A stretch of DNA of 64,000 nucleotides from Clostridium acetobutylicum ATCC 824 (GTDB taxonomy: Bacteria > Bacillota > Clostridia > Clostridiales > Clostridiaceae), in the NCBI RefSeq assembly GCF_000008765.1, contig NC_003030.1, positions 3,816,001 through 3,880,000 on the forward strand. The letters are read 5' to 3'. The notes beneath the pieces were generated by a model that did not search any database, had not been told where the DNA came from, and worked only from the letters and a program-made list of their open reading frames with translations. Shown one piece after another: positions 34,027-42,979 of this stretch. Each line of letters starts with the position of its first letter. The stretch's first letter is position 1. The position numbers and the translations under genes were made by a program.

Positions 34027-35103
34027 TTACATATCGATTACTTCGCTTATAGAGTATCCATTATCCTTTGAAAAATCAATATAAGTAGAGTTCATCTTCA
34101 ATATAGGCTTTAATAAATTATTAGGCGGTATGTACACTATTTTGCCTTTTCTGCCGTCATTAAGTAAAACCTCCGCACCTATGAAATACACATTTATATT
34201 ATTCAAAAATACTCTAAGTATATCAGTATCAAATATAGATATACCCTCTGTTTTAAACATTTCAAATGCTCTGAAAGGTGACTTTTTCTTCTTATATACT
34301 CTATCAGAAGTCATCGCATCATATACATCTGCTATAGCTATAATTCTAGAATAAAGGCCCATTTCATCTGCTTTAATTCCATACGGGTAGCCTGTCCCGT
34401 TTATCCTTTCATGGTGTTGTAATATAACATTCTTTATATCATCATTAATAGTAGGATCATCCTTGATAATTTCATACCCATAGAGAGGATGTTTTTTCAT
34501 TTCCTCGAACTCTTCATCTGTTAATCTTCCAGGTTTATTTAATATGCTATTTTTTATTTTTGTTTTACCAAGATCATGAAGCAATCCAGCCGATATAACT
34601 TCACGAATCTGCTTCTCAGAAAGATTCATCCATTTAGCTATAAGCATACCATAAAAGGATACATTCACACTATGATAGAATGTATATTCATCTTTGTCTC
34701 TAATATTACCAGCGTACTTTATTAGAAAATCTGCTCTATCAATATCATCATATATTTTTTGAGATATATTTAACAGCTCTTCATCATTGATCTTTTTACC
34801 ATTACAAGCACCAATAATAAAGCCTTTTAACTTTAATACAGTTTCTTCATAGCTTTCCTTAAATTCTTCATAATATTGTTCCTTAGAAACTGTTTCTCTT
34901 TTTGCATCCTTTTCATATTCATCTCTTTTATATACATTAATTTGGTTTATGCTATTGCTTAAAAGCTTCGTTTTTATATAACTGTTAATCGGTGTGTATT
35001 TACTAATAAATTTCACATTGTTATATGAAAATATGTCCTCTGCAAGCACATAATCACTAGTACAATCAATAGTATTTACTCTGCACTTATTCAATTCTCT
35101 CAC
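34027..35103 (-). CDS. HD-GYP domain protein, probable c-di-GMP phosphodiesterase
   Basis: 358 residues. The HD-GYP domain shows LLHDLGKTKI (HD), KPGRLTDEEFEEMKKHPLYG, the HHERINGTGYPYGIK motif (HHE...GYP) and AIADVYDAMTSDR. These are the metal-binding and substrate motifs of c-di-GMP phosphodiesterases. The first 140 residues contain no known sensor domain. The start is uncertain: GTG at 35103 sits in the GG-rich site, and TTG at 35094 would suit AGGGTG better. No GGDEF gene adjoins it. Confidence 0.85.
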   Translation of the reverse strand: MRELNKCRVNTIDCTSDYVLAEDIFSYNNVKFISKYTPINSYIKTKLLSNSINQINVYKRDEYEKDAKRETVSKEQYYEEFKESYEETVLKLKGFIIGACNGKKINDEELLNISQKIYDDIDRADFLIKYAGNIRDKDEYTFYHSVNVSFYGMLIAKWMNLSEKQIREVISAGLLHDLGKTKIKNSILNKPGRLTDEEFEEMKKHPLYGYEIIKDDPTINDDIKNVILQHHERINGTGYPYGIKADEMGLYSRIIAIADVYDAMTSDRVYKKKKSPFRAFEMFKTEGISIFDTDILRVFLNNINVYFIGAEVLLNDGRKGKIVYIPPNNLLKPILKMNSTYIDFSKDNGYSISEVIDM

Positions 35104-35617
35104 CCTATCCTAAAATATTGGAAAATGATTTTGCTGTCTGCATTCTCACCGTATTTTAAGCTAAAAATCCTTTAAAAGCATTTTCTAAACTATTATACTA
35201 TATTGTTACATTATGTACAATAAAATAACATTTAATGATATTTTGTATTAAAAACTAAATGTTTTTATAATAGATTTATAAAAACTGTATTAAATTTTTA
35301 TATAACATGTTAAACAAATAATATTTTTCACTTAAAACAAGTAATTTCCTAATACTCTATGCATACAACATTTAATTTAATTACCACATAAAGACTATGA
35401 CTCTAATTTCGACTCTTTATCGGAAATATTAAGTATTATACATAAATATCTCATATTTTTTAGTAATATTTTTAATATGGCTTTACTATACATTATTGCT
35501 AATTGCTCCTGCGATATATATCAACATGCTTTTAAAATGTAAAAAAAATGGACCTTTATTAAATTTTATATTTGTGCAACAATATTAAGTATAAAACTGT
35601 AAACACGGGGTGCTAAC
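35104..35617. other. 514-base intergenic region, no gene seen
   Basis: AT-rich DNA between divergent HD-GYP and MocR genes. No ORF with a ribosome site, no strong hairpin and no RNA gene was found. It must hold the promoters of both flanking genes. Confidence 0.5.
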
Positions 35618-37063
35618 ATGATTTTTAATTTAAAATTTACGTCTAAAACTCATAAAAAAATTCAGATAGAAAATTATATCAAAAATTTAATTGAGACAGG
35701 AATACTTCAGAAAAACGAAAAACTTCCTTCAACTCGCGAAATGAGTTTACTGCTTGACGTTAGTAGAAACACCATAATAGATGTATATGAAACATTAACA
35801 AATGAGGGTTATACCGACACAATAAAAGGAAAAGGTACCTTTATTTCAGATAAAAAAATTATTTCTAAGGAAAGTCATCACTTACCTTGGATTGAATTTA
35901 TAAACACACATGCCCTAGACGCTGCTTCATTAGATACTACTAAACATGAACTAAGAGGTACTGATGATATAATTCCATTTGATAGCATATCTCCAAACAA
36001 AAACTTATTTGATATTGATGAGATCAAAAGAGACTTTTTAAATATAATATCTATTGAAGGGAACAACATATTGAATTACGGATATGCTAAAGGTTACAAA
36101 CCATTAATTGATTATTTGAAAATTTATATGAAACATAAAGGTGTTAATATAGATAATAAAGATATACTTATAACGAATGGTTTTACAGAAGGCTTTAATA
36201 TTGTACTATCAACCATTACTGAAAAAGGAGATACTATATTTTGTGAAAATCCAACTCATAATACTTCTCTAAAAATAATGAAACTTCATAACTTAAATAT
36301 AAAAGGAATTGATATGGATGATGATGGAATAAATATAGATTCTTTAAAAGACGAACTAGAAAAAGAACTTCCAAAAGCGGTTTTTTTGATTCCAACATAT
36401 CATAATCCTACAAGTATTGTTATGTCTCCAGAAAAAAGACTAAAAGCAATAGACATACTGAATTCCTTTAATGTACCTATAATTGAAGATGGCTTCAATG
36501 AGGAGCTTCGGTACTCAAACTCAAATATAACATCTTTAGCAGCCTTAAACTCAAGCAATAATAATGTAATATACATAGGCAGCTTATCTAAAATTCTATT
36601 TCCAGGCATGAGAATAGGTTGGATTATGGCTGACAAGGAATTGATAGATTATTTAGAAAGCGTTAAACGCAGCATAAACATACACACTTCCTTTTTAGAC
36701 CAGGCTATACTCTATGAGTACCTACGAGGTGAAAATTTTAGCAAATATGTACGTAAAGCTAAAAAATATTACAAAAACAAATACGAGTTAACAATGAAAT
36801 ATGCAAAGAAATATATACCTTATGCAAAAATATGGGGTGAAGGAGGCCTCCACATTTTTGTACAGGTAGAAGGAATTCACTCAAGAGAACTGCTTGCCAA
36901 CTGTTATAAAAAAGGTGTAGCCTTTACTCCTGGTGATATTTTCTACACTGACGATAAAGGGTATAACACCTTCAGGATTGGCTTTTCTCGGGCAAGTGAA
37001 GCACAAATAAAAAAAGGTTTTGAAATAATAAGTAAAGCTATATCAGAATTAAAAGCTAAATAA
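35618..37063 (+). CDS. MocR-type regulator (GntR HTH fused to PLP aminotransferase domain)
   Basis: 481 residues. Residues 1-80 are a GntR winged helix (ETGILQKNEKLPSTREMSLLLDVSRNT in two parts: KLPSTREMS, DVSRNT). Residues 120-480 are a class I aminotransferase fold. The PLP lysine is Lys325 (GSLSKILFPG), with LIPTYHNPTS before and a C-terminal FRIGFSRAS phosphate site. Members regulate PLP synthesis (PdxR), GABA or aminosulfonate use. The target here is not visible, and alsS is convergent next door. GGGGTG precedes the ATG. Confidence 0.9.
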   Translation: MIFNLKFTSKTHKKIQIENYIKNLIETGILQKNEKLPSTREMSLLLDVSRNTIIDVYETLTNEGYTDTIKGKGTFISDKKIISKESHHLPWIEFINTHALDAASLDTTKHELRGTDDIIPFDSISPNKNLFDIDEIKRDFLNIISIEGNNILNYGYAKGYKPLIDYLKIYMKHKGVNIDNKDILITNGFTEGFNIVLSTITEKGDTIFCENPTHNTSLKIMKLHNLNIKGIDMDDDGINIDSLKDELEKELPKAVFLIPTYHNPTSIVMSPEKRLKAIDILNSFNVPIIEDGFNEELRYSNSNITSLAALNSSNNNVIYIGSLSKILFPGMRIGWIMADKELIDYLESVKRSINIHTSFLDQAILYEYLRGENFSKYVRKAKKYYKNKYELTMKYAKKYIPYAKIWGEGGLHIFVQVEGIHSRELLANCYKKGVAFTPGDIFYTDDKGYNTFRIGFSRASEAQIKKGFEIISKAISELKAK

Positions 37064-37067
37064 AATA

Positions 37068-37097
37068 GAGTGCTGTAAAAACACACTTACAGCACTC
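37068..37097. terminator. Terminator between the MocR gene and alsS
   Basis: An 11-bp perfect stem (37068-37078 with 37087-37097) between convergent genes. T-rich DNA lies on both strands beyond it. Confidence 0.75.
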
Positions 37098-37107
37098 ATC
37101 AATATTT

Positions 37108-38799
37108 CTATTTTAGTTCCTCTAATTTATGGGACAATTTAAGATTTTCGCTATAATCAACTGCACAATCAATTACTGATGGAACCTTCTGACTAAACGC
37201 CTCTTCTAATGTAGGTATGAGCTCTTCAGCTTTAGTAATTCTATATCCTTTTAGTCCCATACTCTCTGCGTACATTTTAAAATCTGGATTTGTAAAGTTT
37301 ATATACGCTGATTCTCCGTATCTTTCTTCCTGCTTCCACTTTATAAGTCCATAATTACTATCATTAAATATTAATGTTACGAATGGGGTTCCTATTCTAA
37401 GTGCAGTTTCAAGCTCTTGTGAATTCATCATGAAGCCACCATCTCCTGTAACTGCAACTACCTTTTTATCTGGATTTACAAGCTTTGCCGCTAAAGCTCC
37501 TGGAATAGCAATTCCCATTGATGCAAAACCATTTGAAATTATGCATGTATTAGGCTTATAACAATGATAATTCCTAGCTATCCACATTTTATGAGCTCCT
37601 ACATCAGATATTACTATATCATCCTCGCCCATAACTCTTCGTAAGTCGTATAGTACCTTCTGTGGTTTCATTGGAAAGCTCTGATCATCACTATATTCCT
37701 CATAATTTTTATGCATATCTTCTTTTATTTTAAGTGCTTGTTTTGGTGTCTCTATTCTATCTGAACGTCTTATTATTTCTTGAATCGAATCTGAAATATC
37801 ACCTATTACCTCAACCTCAGGAAGATAACTATTATTAACTTCGGCTTTTTTCTCGCCTATATGTATTATCCTAATTTCTCCCTTTGAGTTCCATTTTTTG
37901 GGTGAATATTCTACTATATCATATCCTATAGCAATGACAAGGTCTGTCTTTTCGAAAATTCTATTAATATAATCTTTTTGTGCAAGACCCATACTCCATA
38001 ATGAAAGAGGATGATTAAAAGGAATTATTCCTTTTCCCATAAAGGTATTTGCAACTGGAATGTTTAATCTTTCAGCCATATCTAAAACTGCCTTACTTGC
38101 CTTTGAACGTATTGCTCCATTTCCTGAAAGTATTAGTGGGCTTTTAGCTCTTGATATAGCTATAGCAGCCTTTTCTATACTACTGTAAGCAGCAAAGCTC
38201 TTATCCGTAACTGTATGTCTTAACGGTTTTCCTTGTACAGGCATATCTGCGATATTTTGAGGAAGATCTATATGGCATGCTCCTGGTTTCTCATCTACAG
38301 CTGTTTTAAAAGCTTTTCTAACTATTTCAGGTGCAGTATCTGGTCTTACTATTTGTTTATTCCACTTAGTAACAGGTGCGAACATAGCTACTAAATCAAG
38401 GTGCTGATGCGACTCTATATGCATTCTATCAGTTCCAACCTGTCCTGTTATCGCAATAAGCGGAGCTCCATCAAGATTAGCATCAGCAACACCAGTCATT
38501 AAATTTGTAGCACCAGGTCCCAATGTAGAAAGACATACTCCTGGTCTTCCAGTCAATCTTCCATATACATCTGCCATGAAAGCCGCCCCTTGTTCATGAC
38601 GTGTAGTTATGAATTTTATAGGTGATTTAGTAAGCGCTTTTATGAGTGCCAAATTTTCCTCACCTGGTATACCGAATATATACTCTACATTTTCATTTTC
38701 TAAGCACTTTACAACCAACTCAGCTGTATTCATACTACTCTCTTCATCTTCGGTTTTTGAAATTTCAGAATCCTTGTCTTGCTTTAAATTTTCATTCAT
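37108..38799 (-). CDS. alsS: Acetolactate synthase, catabolic type
   Basis: 563 residues. A ThDP enzyme with the conserved Glu47 in GIPGEENL. It also has HEQGAAFMADVYGRLTGRPG, STLGPGATNLMTGVADA and the ThDP motif GDGGFMMNSQELETA. It joins two pyruvates to acetolactate. No small regulatory subunit gene is next to it, and the sequence resembles AlsS of B. subtilis, so a role in acetoin formation is likely. A branched-chain biosynthesis role cannot be excluded. An N-terminal extension of about 22 residues with Asp, Glu and Ser precedes the usual start, and Met23 is an alternative start. Confidence 0.9.
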   Translation of the reverse strand: MNENLKQDKDSEISKTEDEESSMNTAELVVKCLENENVEYIFGIPGEENLALIKALTKSPIKFITTRHEQGAAFMADVYGRLTGRPGVCLSTLGPGATNLMTGVADANLDGAPLIAITGQVGTDRMHIESHQHLDLVAMFAPVTKWNKQIVRPDTAPEIVRKAFKTAVDEKPGACHIDLPQNIADMPVQGKPLRHTVTDKSFAAYSSIEKAAIAISRAKSPLILSGNGAIRSKASKAVLDMAERLNIPVANTFMGKGIIPFNHPLSLWSMGLAQKDYINRIFEKTDLVIAIGYDIVEYSPKKWNSKGEIRIIHIGEKKAEVNNSYLPEVEVIGDISDSIQEIIRRSDRIETPKQALKIKEDMHKNYEEYSDDQSFPMKPQKVLYDLRRVMGEDDIVISDVGAHKMWIARNYHCYKPNTCIISNGFASMGIAIPGALAAKLVNPDKKVVAVTGDGGFMMNSQELETALRIGTPFVTLIFNDSNYGLIKWKQEERYGESAYINFTNPDFKMYAESMGLKGYRITKAEELIPTLEEAFSQKVPSVIDCAVDYSENLKLSHKLEELK

Positions 38800-38853
38800 A
38801 GATATTAACCCCTTATTCTCACTCTAAATTATTTTTTTAAAAAAAGACCTTTA

Positions 38854-38897
38854 ATTGACAATATTTAAATATATATTCCAGTTTATCTTTTGTCAAT
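38854..38897 (-). promoter_or_regulatory. Promoter and inverted repeat upstream of alsS
   Basis: On the minus strand TTGACA (38896-38891), a 17-base spacer and TATATT (38873-38868). The -35 box lies in one arm of an 8-bp inverted repeat ATTGACAA/TTGTCAAT (38854-38861 and 38890-38897). This could be an operator. Confidence 0.65.
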
Positions 38898-39047
38898 ATT
38901 TTTTTAAAATCAATCAAATTCAAGAGAATTTCAGCCCATTAAATTACATTTATTGAATTTTTATGCTCAAATATTAATACCTATATAAGCGAAAACTTTA
39001 TTTTAAAATGACATTACATTTATTGTAAATTTATGTGATTTTGAATT

Positions 39048-39467
39048 TTACATATATATATTATTCAATTCTTTTTTAATTGCATTATATATCAGCCTAT
39101 CCTTCATTCCCCCATAGAATCTTATAAACTCATTTATAGCAACTACTGGTAGCATATATTTTTTTCCTATTGCGCCTTCAACGTATTTATATTTATTTAT
39201 ATCAATTTCTGACACATCTATAAACTGTACCTCTACATTAGCTGCTACATCTGTTTTTGCTATATATTCCTTAAAAGCTTCATATTGATTGTACATTGAT
39301 TCACTATTACCACAGCCACCAGAAGAACATCCGCCCTCGCAGCTTCCTTGACTACTGCATCCACTACAACTTGAACATGAACTATTTTCTGTTTTGCTTG
39401 AACAACCACTACACGAAGCTTTTTCTTTAACTCCAAAAATTTCTACTAACACTACCTCATTTTCCAT
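39048..39467 (-). CDS. Cys-rich thioredoxin-like protein, possible metal handling
   Basis: 139 residues. After a first strand (VVLVEIFG) the chain has a 35-residue Cys, Ser and Gly-rich stretch. It holds eight Cys (19, 22, 31, 34, 37, 43, 47, 52). After it come an alpha helix, a strand (NVEVQFIDVS) and LPVVAINEFIRFYGGM. The last part resembles the cis-Pro region of thioredoxin-like proteins. The Cys stretch sits where the active-site loop of that fold, or the metal site of ArsD, would be. Its neighbour is the copper operon. A metallothionein-like or metallochaperone role is inferred. Confidence 0.7.
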   Translation of the reverse strand: MENEVVLVEIFGVKEKASCSGCSSKTENSSCSSCSGCSSQGSCEGGCSSGGCGNSESMYNQYEAFKEYIAKTDVAANVEVQFIDVSEIDINKYKYVEGAIGKKYMLPVVAINEFIRFYGGMKDRLIYNAIKKELNNIYM

Positions 39468-39483
39468 TATGGCCTCCTAAAAT

Positions 39484-39524
39484 TTTACTACTATTTTAGT
39501 AAAACTAACTCAATTATAGTTAGT
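39484..39524 (-). promoter_or_regulatory. Two inverted repeats over the promoter of the Cys-rich gene
   Basis: TTTACT...AGTAAA (39484-39489 with 39498-39503) and ACTAACT...AGTTAGT (39504-39510 with 39518-39524) abut. A TATAAT on the minus strand lies in the second repeat, with TTATTG 17 bases before it. A repressor bound here would block the promoter. Confidence 0.6.
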
Positions 39525-39644
39525 AGATTATTATACAATAAACTTTGCAATATATAAAGTGACAAGTTATGAATAAGATAAAAAATTCTTACTTAACTTG
39601 CCACCTCATATTATAGTATCCTTAGTATCCCATTAAGCTTATTA

Positions 39645-39902
39645 CTATCCAGTAATCTTTTTAAAAAGTCCTTTTAATTTTGATCCACCTTGTTCTGAAG
39701 CTTCTTCTATATTAGTAACCTCATATCCTGCATCCTCAATTGCTGTCTTTATCTTTTCATCAGTTATATTATTAGATATAAAAGCAGACTTTCTTTTTAA
39801 GTTCACATCGATTTTTTCTGCGCCTATTCCCTCCAAAGCTTCCTTAACATGTGCTACACAGTGTTCGCAACTCATTCCTTCTATTGATATTTTCTTTCCC
39901 AT
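39645..39902 (-). CDS. copZ: Copper chaperone CopZ
   Basis: 85 residues. A heavy-metal-associated domain with the GMSCEHC motif (Cys12, Cys15) and the usual beta-alpha-beta-beta-alpha-beta pattern ending in EDAGYEV. A basic tail of about 15 residues (GGSKLKGLFKKI) is an addition to the usual 69-residue CopZ. It hands Cu(I) to CopA. It lies 55 bases downstream of copA. Ribosome site GGGAGGAA. Confidence 0.9.
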   Translation of the reverse strand: MGKKISIEGMSCEHCVAHVKEALEGIGAEKIDVNLKRKSAFISNNITDEKIKTAIEDAGYEVTNIEEASEQGGSKLKGLFKKITG

Positions 39903-39957
39903 TTTTATATTCCTCCCTTATACATTTAAATTTAATATATATAATTTAGAAGTATTC

Positions 39958-42414
39958 CTAAAGCATATATTCAGGTTTAAATCTTTTTAGTCTCAGTGCA
40001 TTTGTTAGAACTGAAACCGAGCTTAAACTCATAGCTGCTGCTGCTATCATCGGATTTAATAGCGGTCCTCCAAATATATATAAAATTCCCATAGCTACAG
40101 GTATTCCTATAACGTTATATCCAAATGCCCAAAATAAATTTTCTTTTATGTTTTTTATTGTCTTTTTACTTAGTTCTATTGCCGTTATAACATCCATAAG
40201 ATCACTTTTCATGAGTACAATATCTGCTGATTCCATTGCTATATCAGTACCTTTACCTATTGCCATACCTATGTCCGCTTGAGCCAATGCTGGAGCGTCA
40301 TTAATTCCATCTCCAACCATAGCAACTTTTTTTCCTCCTGCTTGAAGCTTTTTAACTTCACTTGCTTTATCTTCTGGAAGCACCTCAGCTAAAACTCTAT
40401 CAATTCCAACCTTTTTAGCTATAGCATCAGCTGATCTTTTATTATCCCCTGTTATCATAGCAACTTCTATACCCATATCATGCAGCTTTTTAATTGCTTT
40501 TGCACTACTTTCCTTTACGCTGTCTGCAACAGCTATTATTCCCTTTACCTGTTTATCTATTGCAATATACATAGGTGTCTTACCTTGTTTTGCCAAGTCA
40601 TCTACATAATCCAACACACTTTTAACTTCTATGTTGTTATTATCCATAAGCTTTTTATTTCCAAGAAGCACTCTCTTACTATCTATTAAGGCTTCAATTC
40701 CATGCCCTGTAACTGATTTAAAATCGCTAACCTTTAAAAATTCCATCCCTTTAAATTCTGCTTCTTTCACAATTGCCTCTCCTAGAGGATGCTCAGATGC
40801 CTTTTCAACAGAGGCCGCAATTTTAAGTAGTTCTTCCTCTGAAACTTCATCAATAGCTTTTATATCTGTAACTTTCGGTTTTCCTTCTGTTATAGTTCCC
40901 GTTTTATCAAAAACAATAGTCTTAATCTTATGGGTATTTTCAAGTGCTGTACCATTTTTTATAAGTACTCCATATTCAGCACCTTTACCTGTTCCAACCA
41001 TAATTGCTGTAGGGGTAGCTAAGCCGAGAGCACACGGACAAGCAATTACGAGAACTGATATAAATATTGTCAACGTGAAAGTTAGATTTTCACCTGATAA
41101 ATACCATGCTAAAGAAGATATTATTGCCAAGGTAATAACTACTGGAACAAAATACCCGGATACTATGTCTGCAAGCTTAGCTATAGGTGCCTTTGAACCT
41201 TGAGCATCTTCAACAAGCTTTACAATTTGTGAAAGAACAGTATCCTTACCAACCTTGGTTACCTTATACTTTATTGAGCCATTTTTATTTATACTTGCTC
41301 CTATAACTTCATCTCCTGGCCCTTTTGAAACTGGAATACTTTCTCCTGTAAGCATTGATTCGTCTATTGACGTATTACCTTCTATAACTATTCCATCAAC
41401 CGGTATTTTACTACCTGGTTTCACAATTACTACATCTCCTGGTTTAACTTCCTCTATTGCAACCTCTTCTTCTTTTTCCCCTTTTACAACCAAAGCAGTC
41501 TTTGGTGTCAGTCCAACGAGCTTCTTTATTGCCTCTGAAGTTTTACCTTTAGAAACAGCTTCCATATATTTTCCAAGGGTTATTAGTGTTAATATTATTC
41601 CTGCCGATTCAAAGTAAAGCTGAGCTCCATTAATCCCAGTAAATATTTGATACAATCCAAATAAACTGTATACAAATGCCGCAGATGAACCTATTGCTAC
41701 TAAAGAATCCATGTTAGGACTTCTCTTTATAAGAGTCTTAAATCCAACCTGAAAGAATTTTCTTCCCTGAAACATAACTGGCAAGACTAATATAAGCTCC
41801 AAAACACCATATATCTTTTCGTTATTCATTGGATCAATAGCACTAGGCAACATAACTCCTATTGAATTAAATATCATAGGAACCATAGCAATTATTAAAA
41901 GTGGAACTGCAAATACAGCTGATATTATAAATCTCTTCCATAAATTCTTTATTACCTTTTCTTTTCTTTCCTTATCAGTATCTACAGACTCCACTTCTTC
42001 AGAAGCCTTATAGCCCGCTTTTTCTATTGCCTGTTTTATATCATTAATACTTACCTTAGATGCTTCAAAACTTATACTTAATTTCTCTGTAGCCAGGTTT
42101 ACACTAGAACTAGTTACTCCTTCTAGTTTACTTGTAACTCTCTCAACAGTTTTCGCACACGCAGCGCAGGTCATACCCCCAATAGCTAGGGTTTTATTTG
42201 TAGCCTCAGTAAGTGCTTTATAGCCTGCTTTTTCTATTGCCTCTTGAATATTAGGAACACTTACCTTATCATCCTGAAAGCTTACAGTTAATTTTTCTGT
42301 CGCCAAATTTACATTTGCCTCTTCAACACCTTCTAGCTTTTTAGTGGCTCTTTCAACAGCTCTTGCACATGCAGCACAAGTCATTCCCTCTATTCTTAAA
42401 GTCTTAGTATCCAA
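39958..42414 (-). CDS. copA: Copper-exporting P1B-type ATPase CopA
   Basis: 818 residues with TTG start (ribosome site AGGAGGG). Two N-terminal metal-binding domains carry GMTCAAC (Cys13/16 and Cys83/86). The membrane CPC motif is ACPCALG, the phosphorylation site DKTGT, the nucleotide domain HPLGEAIV and the hinge GDGINDAP. These mark a Cu(I) exporter. It lies 18 bases after csoR, so csoR-copA-copZ is one operon controlled by CsoR. Confidence 0.96.
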   Translation of the reverse strand: MDTKTLRIEGMTCAACARAVERATKKLEGVEEANVNLATEKLTVSFQDDKVSVPNIQEAIEKAGYKALTEATNKTLAIGGMTCAACAKTVERVTSKLEGVTSSSVNLATEKLSISFEASKVSINDIKQAIEKAGYKASEEVESVDTDKERKEKVIKNLWKRFIISAVFAVPLLIIAMVPMIFNSIGVMLPSAIDPMNNEKIYGVLELILVLPVMFQGRKFFQVGFKTLIKRSPNMDSLVAIGSSAAFVYSLFGLYQIFTGINGAQLYFESAGIILTLITLGKYMEAVSKGKTSEAIKKLVGLTPKTALVVKGEKEEEVAIEEVKPGDVVIVKPGSKIPVDGIVIEGNTSIDESMLTGESIPVSKGPGDEVIGASINKNGSIKYKVTKVGKDTVLSQIVKLVEDAQGSKAPIAKLADIVSGYFVPVVITLAIISSLAWYLSGENLTFTLTIFISVLVIACPCALGLATPTAIMVGTGKGAEYGVLIKNGTALENTHKIKTIVFDKTGTITEGKPKVTDIKAIDEVSEEELLKIAASVEKASEHPLGEAIVKEAEFKGMEFLKVSDFKSVTGHGIEALIDSKRVLLGNKKLMDNNNIEVKSVLDYVDDLAKQGKTPMYIAIDKQVKGIIAVADSVKESSAKAIKKLHDMGIEVAMITGDNKRSADAIAKKVGIDRVLAEVLPEDKASEVKKLQAGGKKVAMVGDGINDAPALAQADIGMAIGKGTDIAMESADIVLMKSDLMDVITAIELSKKTIKNIKENLFWAFGYNVIGIPVAMGILYIFGGPLLNPMIAAAAMSLSSVSVLTNALRLKRFKPEYML

Positions 42415-42432
42415 TTAAAATCCCTCCTTAGC

Positions 42433-42699
42433 TTATTTGCTACTTATTCTGGAGAGAAGCTCTATAATTTCATCAACTTTTTCTTCTCCATTATTATTAA
42501 GAAATGCTTCTTTAACACAATGATTAAGATGTTGCTTTAATATAAGCATATTAGCTTTTTTTAAAAGTGCAGAAGCTGCAACAATTTGATTAGATACATC
42601 AATACAATATCTGCCATCTTCTATCATCTTTATTATTCCCTCAATTTGACCTTTTGATGTTTTTAGTGCTGTAATTGCTTTTTCCTTTTCTTTATTCAA
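42433..42699 (-). CDS. csoR: Copper-sensing repressor CsoR
   Basis: 88 residues with TTG start (site GGGGAGGGG). Cu(I) ligands Cys32, His57 and Cys61 have the same spacing as Cys36, His61 and Cys65 in M. tuberculosis CsoR. It represses the operon until Cu(I) binds. Promoter TTGACA...TATTTT at 42761-42733. Confidence 0.92.
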   Translation of the reverse strand: MNKEKEKAITALKTSKGQIEGIIKMIEDGRYCIDVSNQIVAASALLKKANMLILKQHLNHCVKEAFLNNNGEEKVDEIIELLSRISSK

Positions 42700-42732
42700 T
42701 TATACCCCTCCCCCCTATAGTCCTTTTCTTAT

Positions 42733-42761
42733 AAAATACCACTGCACTTCTTTTTTGTCAA
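42733..42761 (-). promoter_or_regulatory. Promoter of csoR-copA-copZ
   Basis: On the minus strand TTGACA (42761-42756), a 17-base spacer and TATTTT (42738-42733). The C-rich stretch at 42704-42716 (GGGG on the mRNA) covers the ribosome site. It is not a clear inverted repeat, so I do not assign the CsoR operator. Confidence 0.65.
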
Positions 42762-42979
42762 TTAATATTAATATACTTTATAGATTACATTAATACTATT
42801 TATCTTCGATCTCATCAAGAGTTATTATTTTTTAATAATCGTTATTGACTATTTTTTCATTGTGTAGTATATTATAAATATACTTAAATTGTATAAATTA
42901 ACAATTATAAAGAATTTGAGTAATTTCTTTATAATTTGTGATACTAAAAAGGAATTATATATTAAAGGTGGTGTACTTT

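Noticed and set aside
40631-41203. A 190-residue open frame on the plus strand inside copA
   Set aside because: It lies opposite the strongly conserved ATPase region (DKTGT, CPC) with no ribosome site. It is a by-product of the codon use of copA.
42704-42716. C-rich block before csoR as the CsoR operator
   Set aside because: It is not a clear inverted repeat and is explained by the ribosome site GGGGAGGGG on the mRNA.
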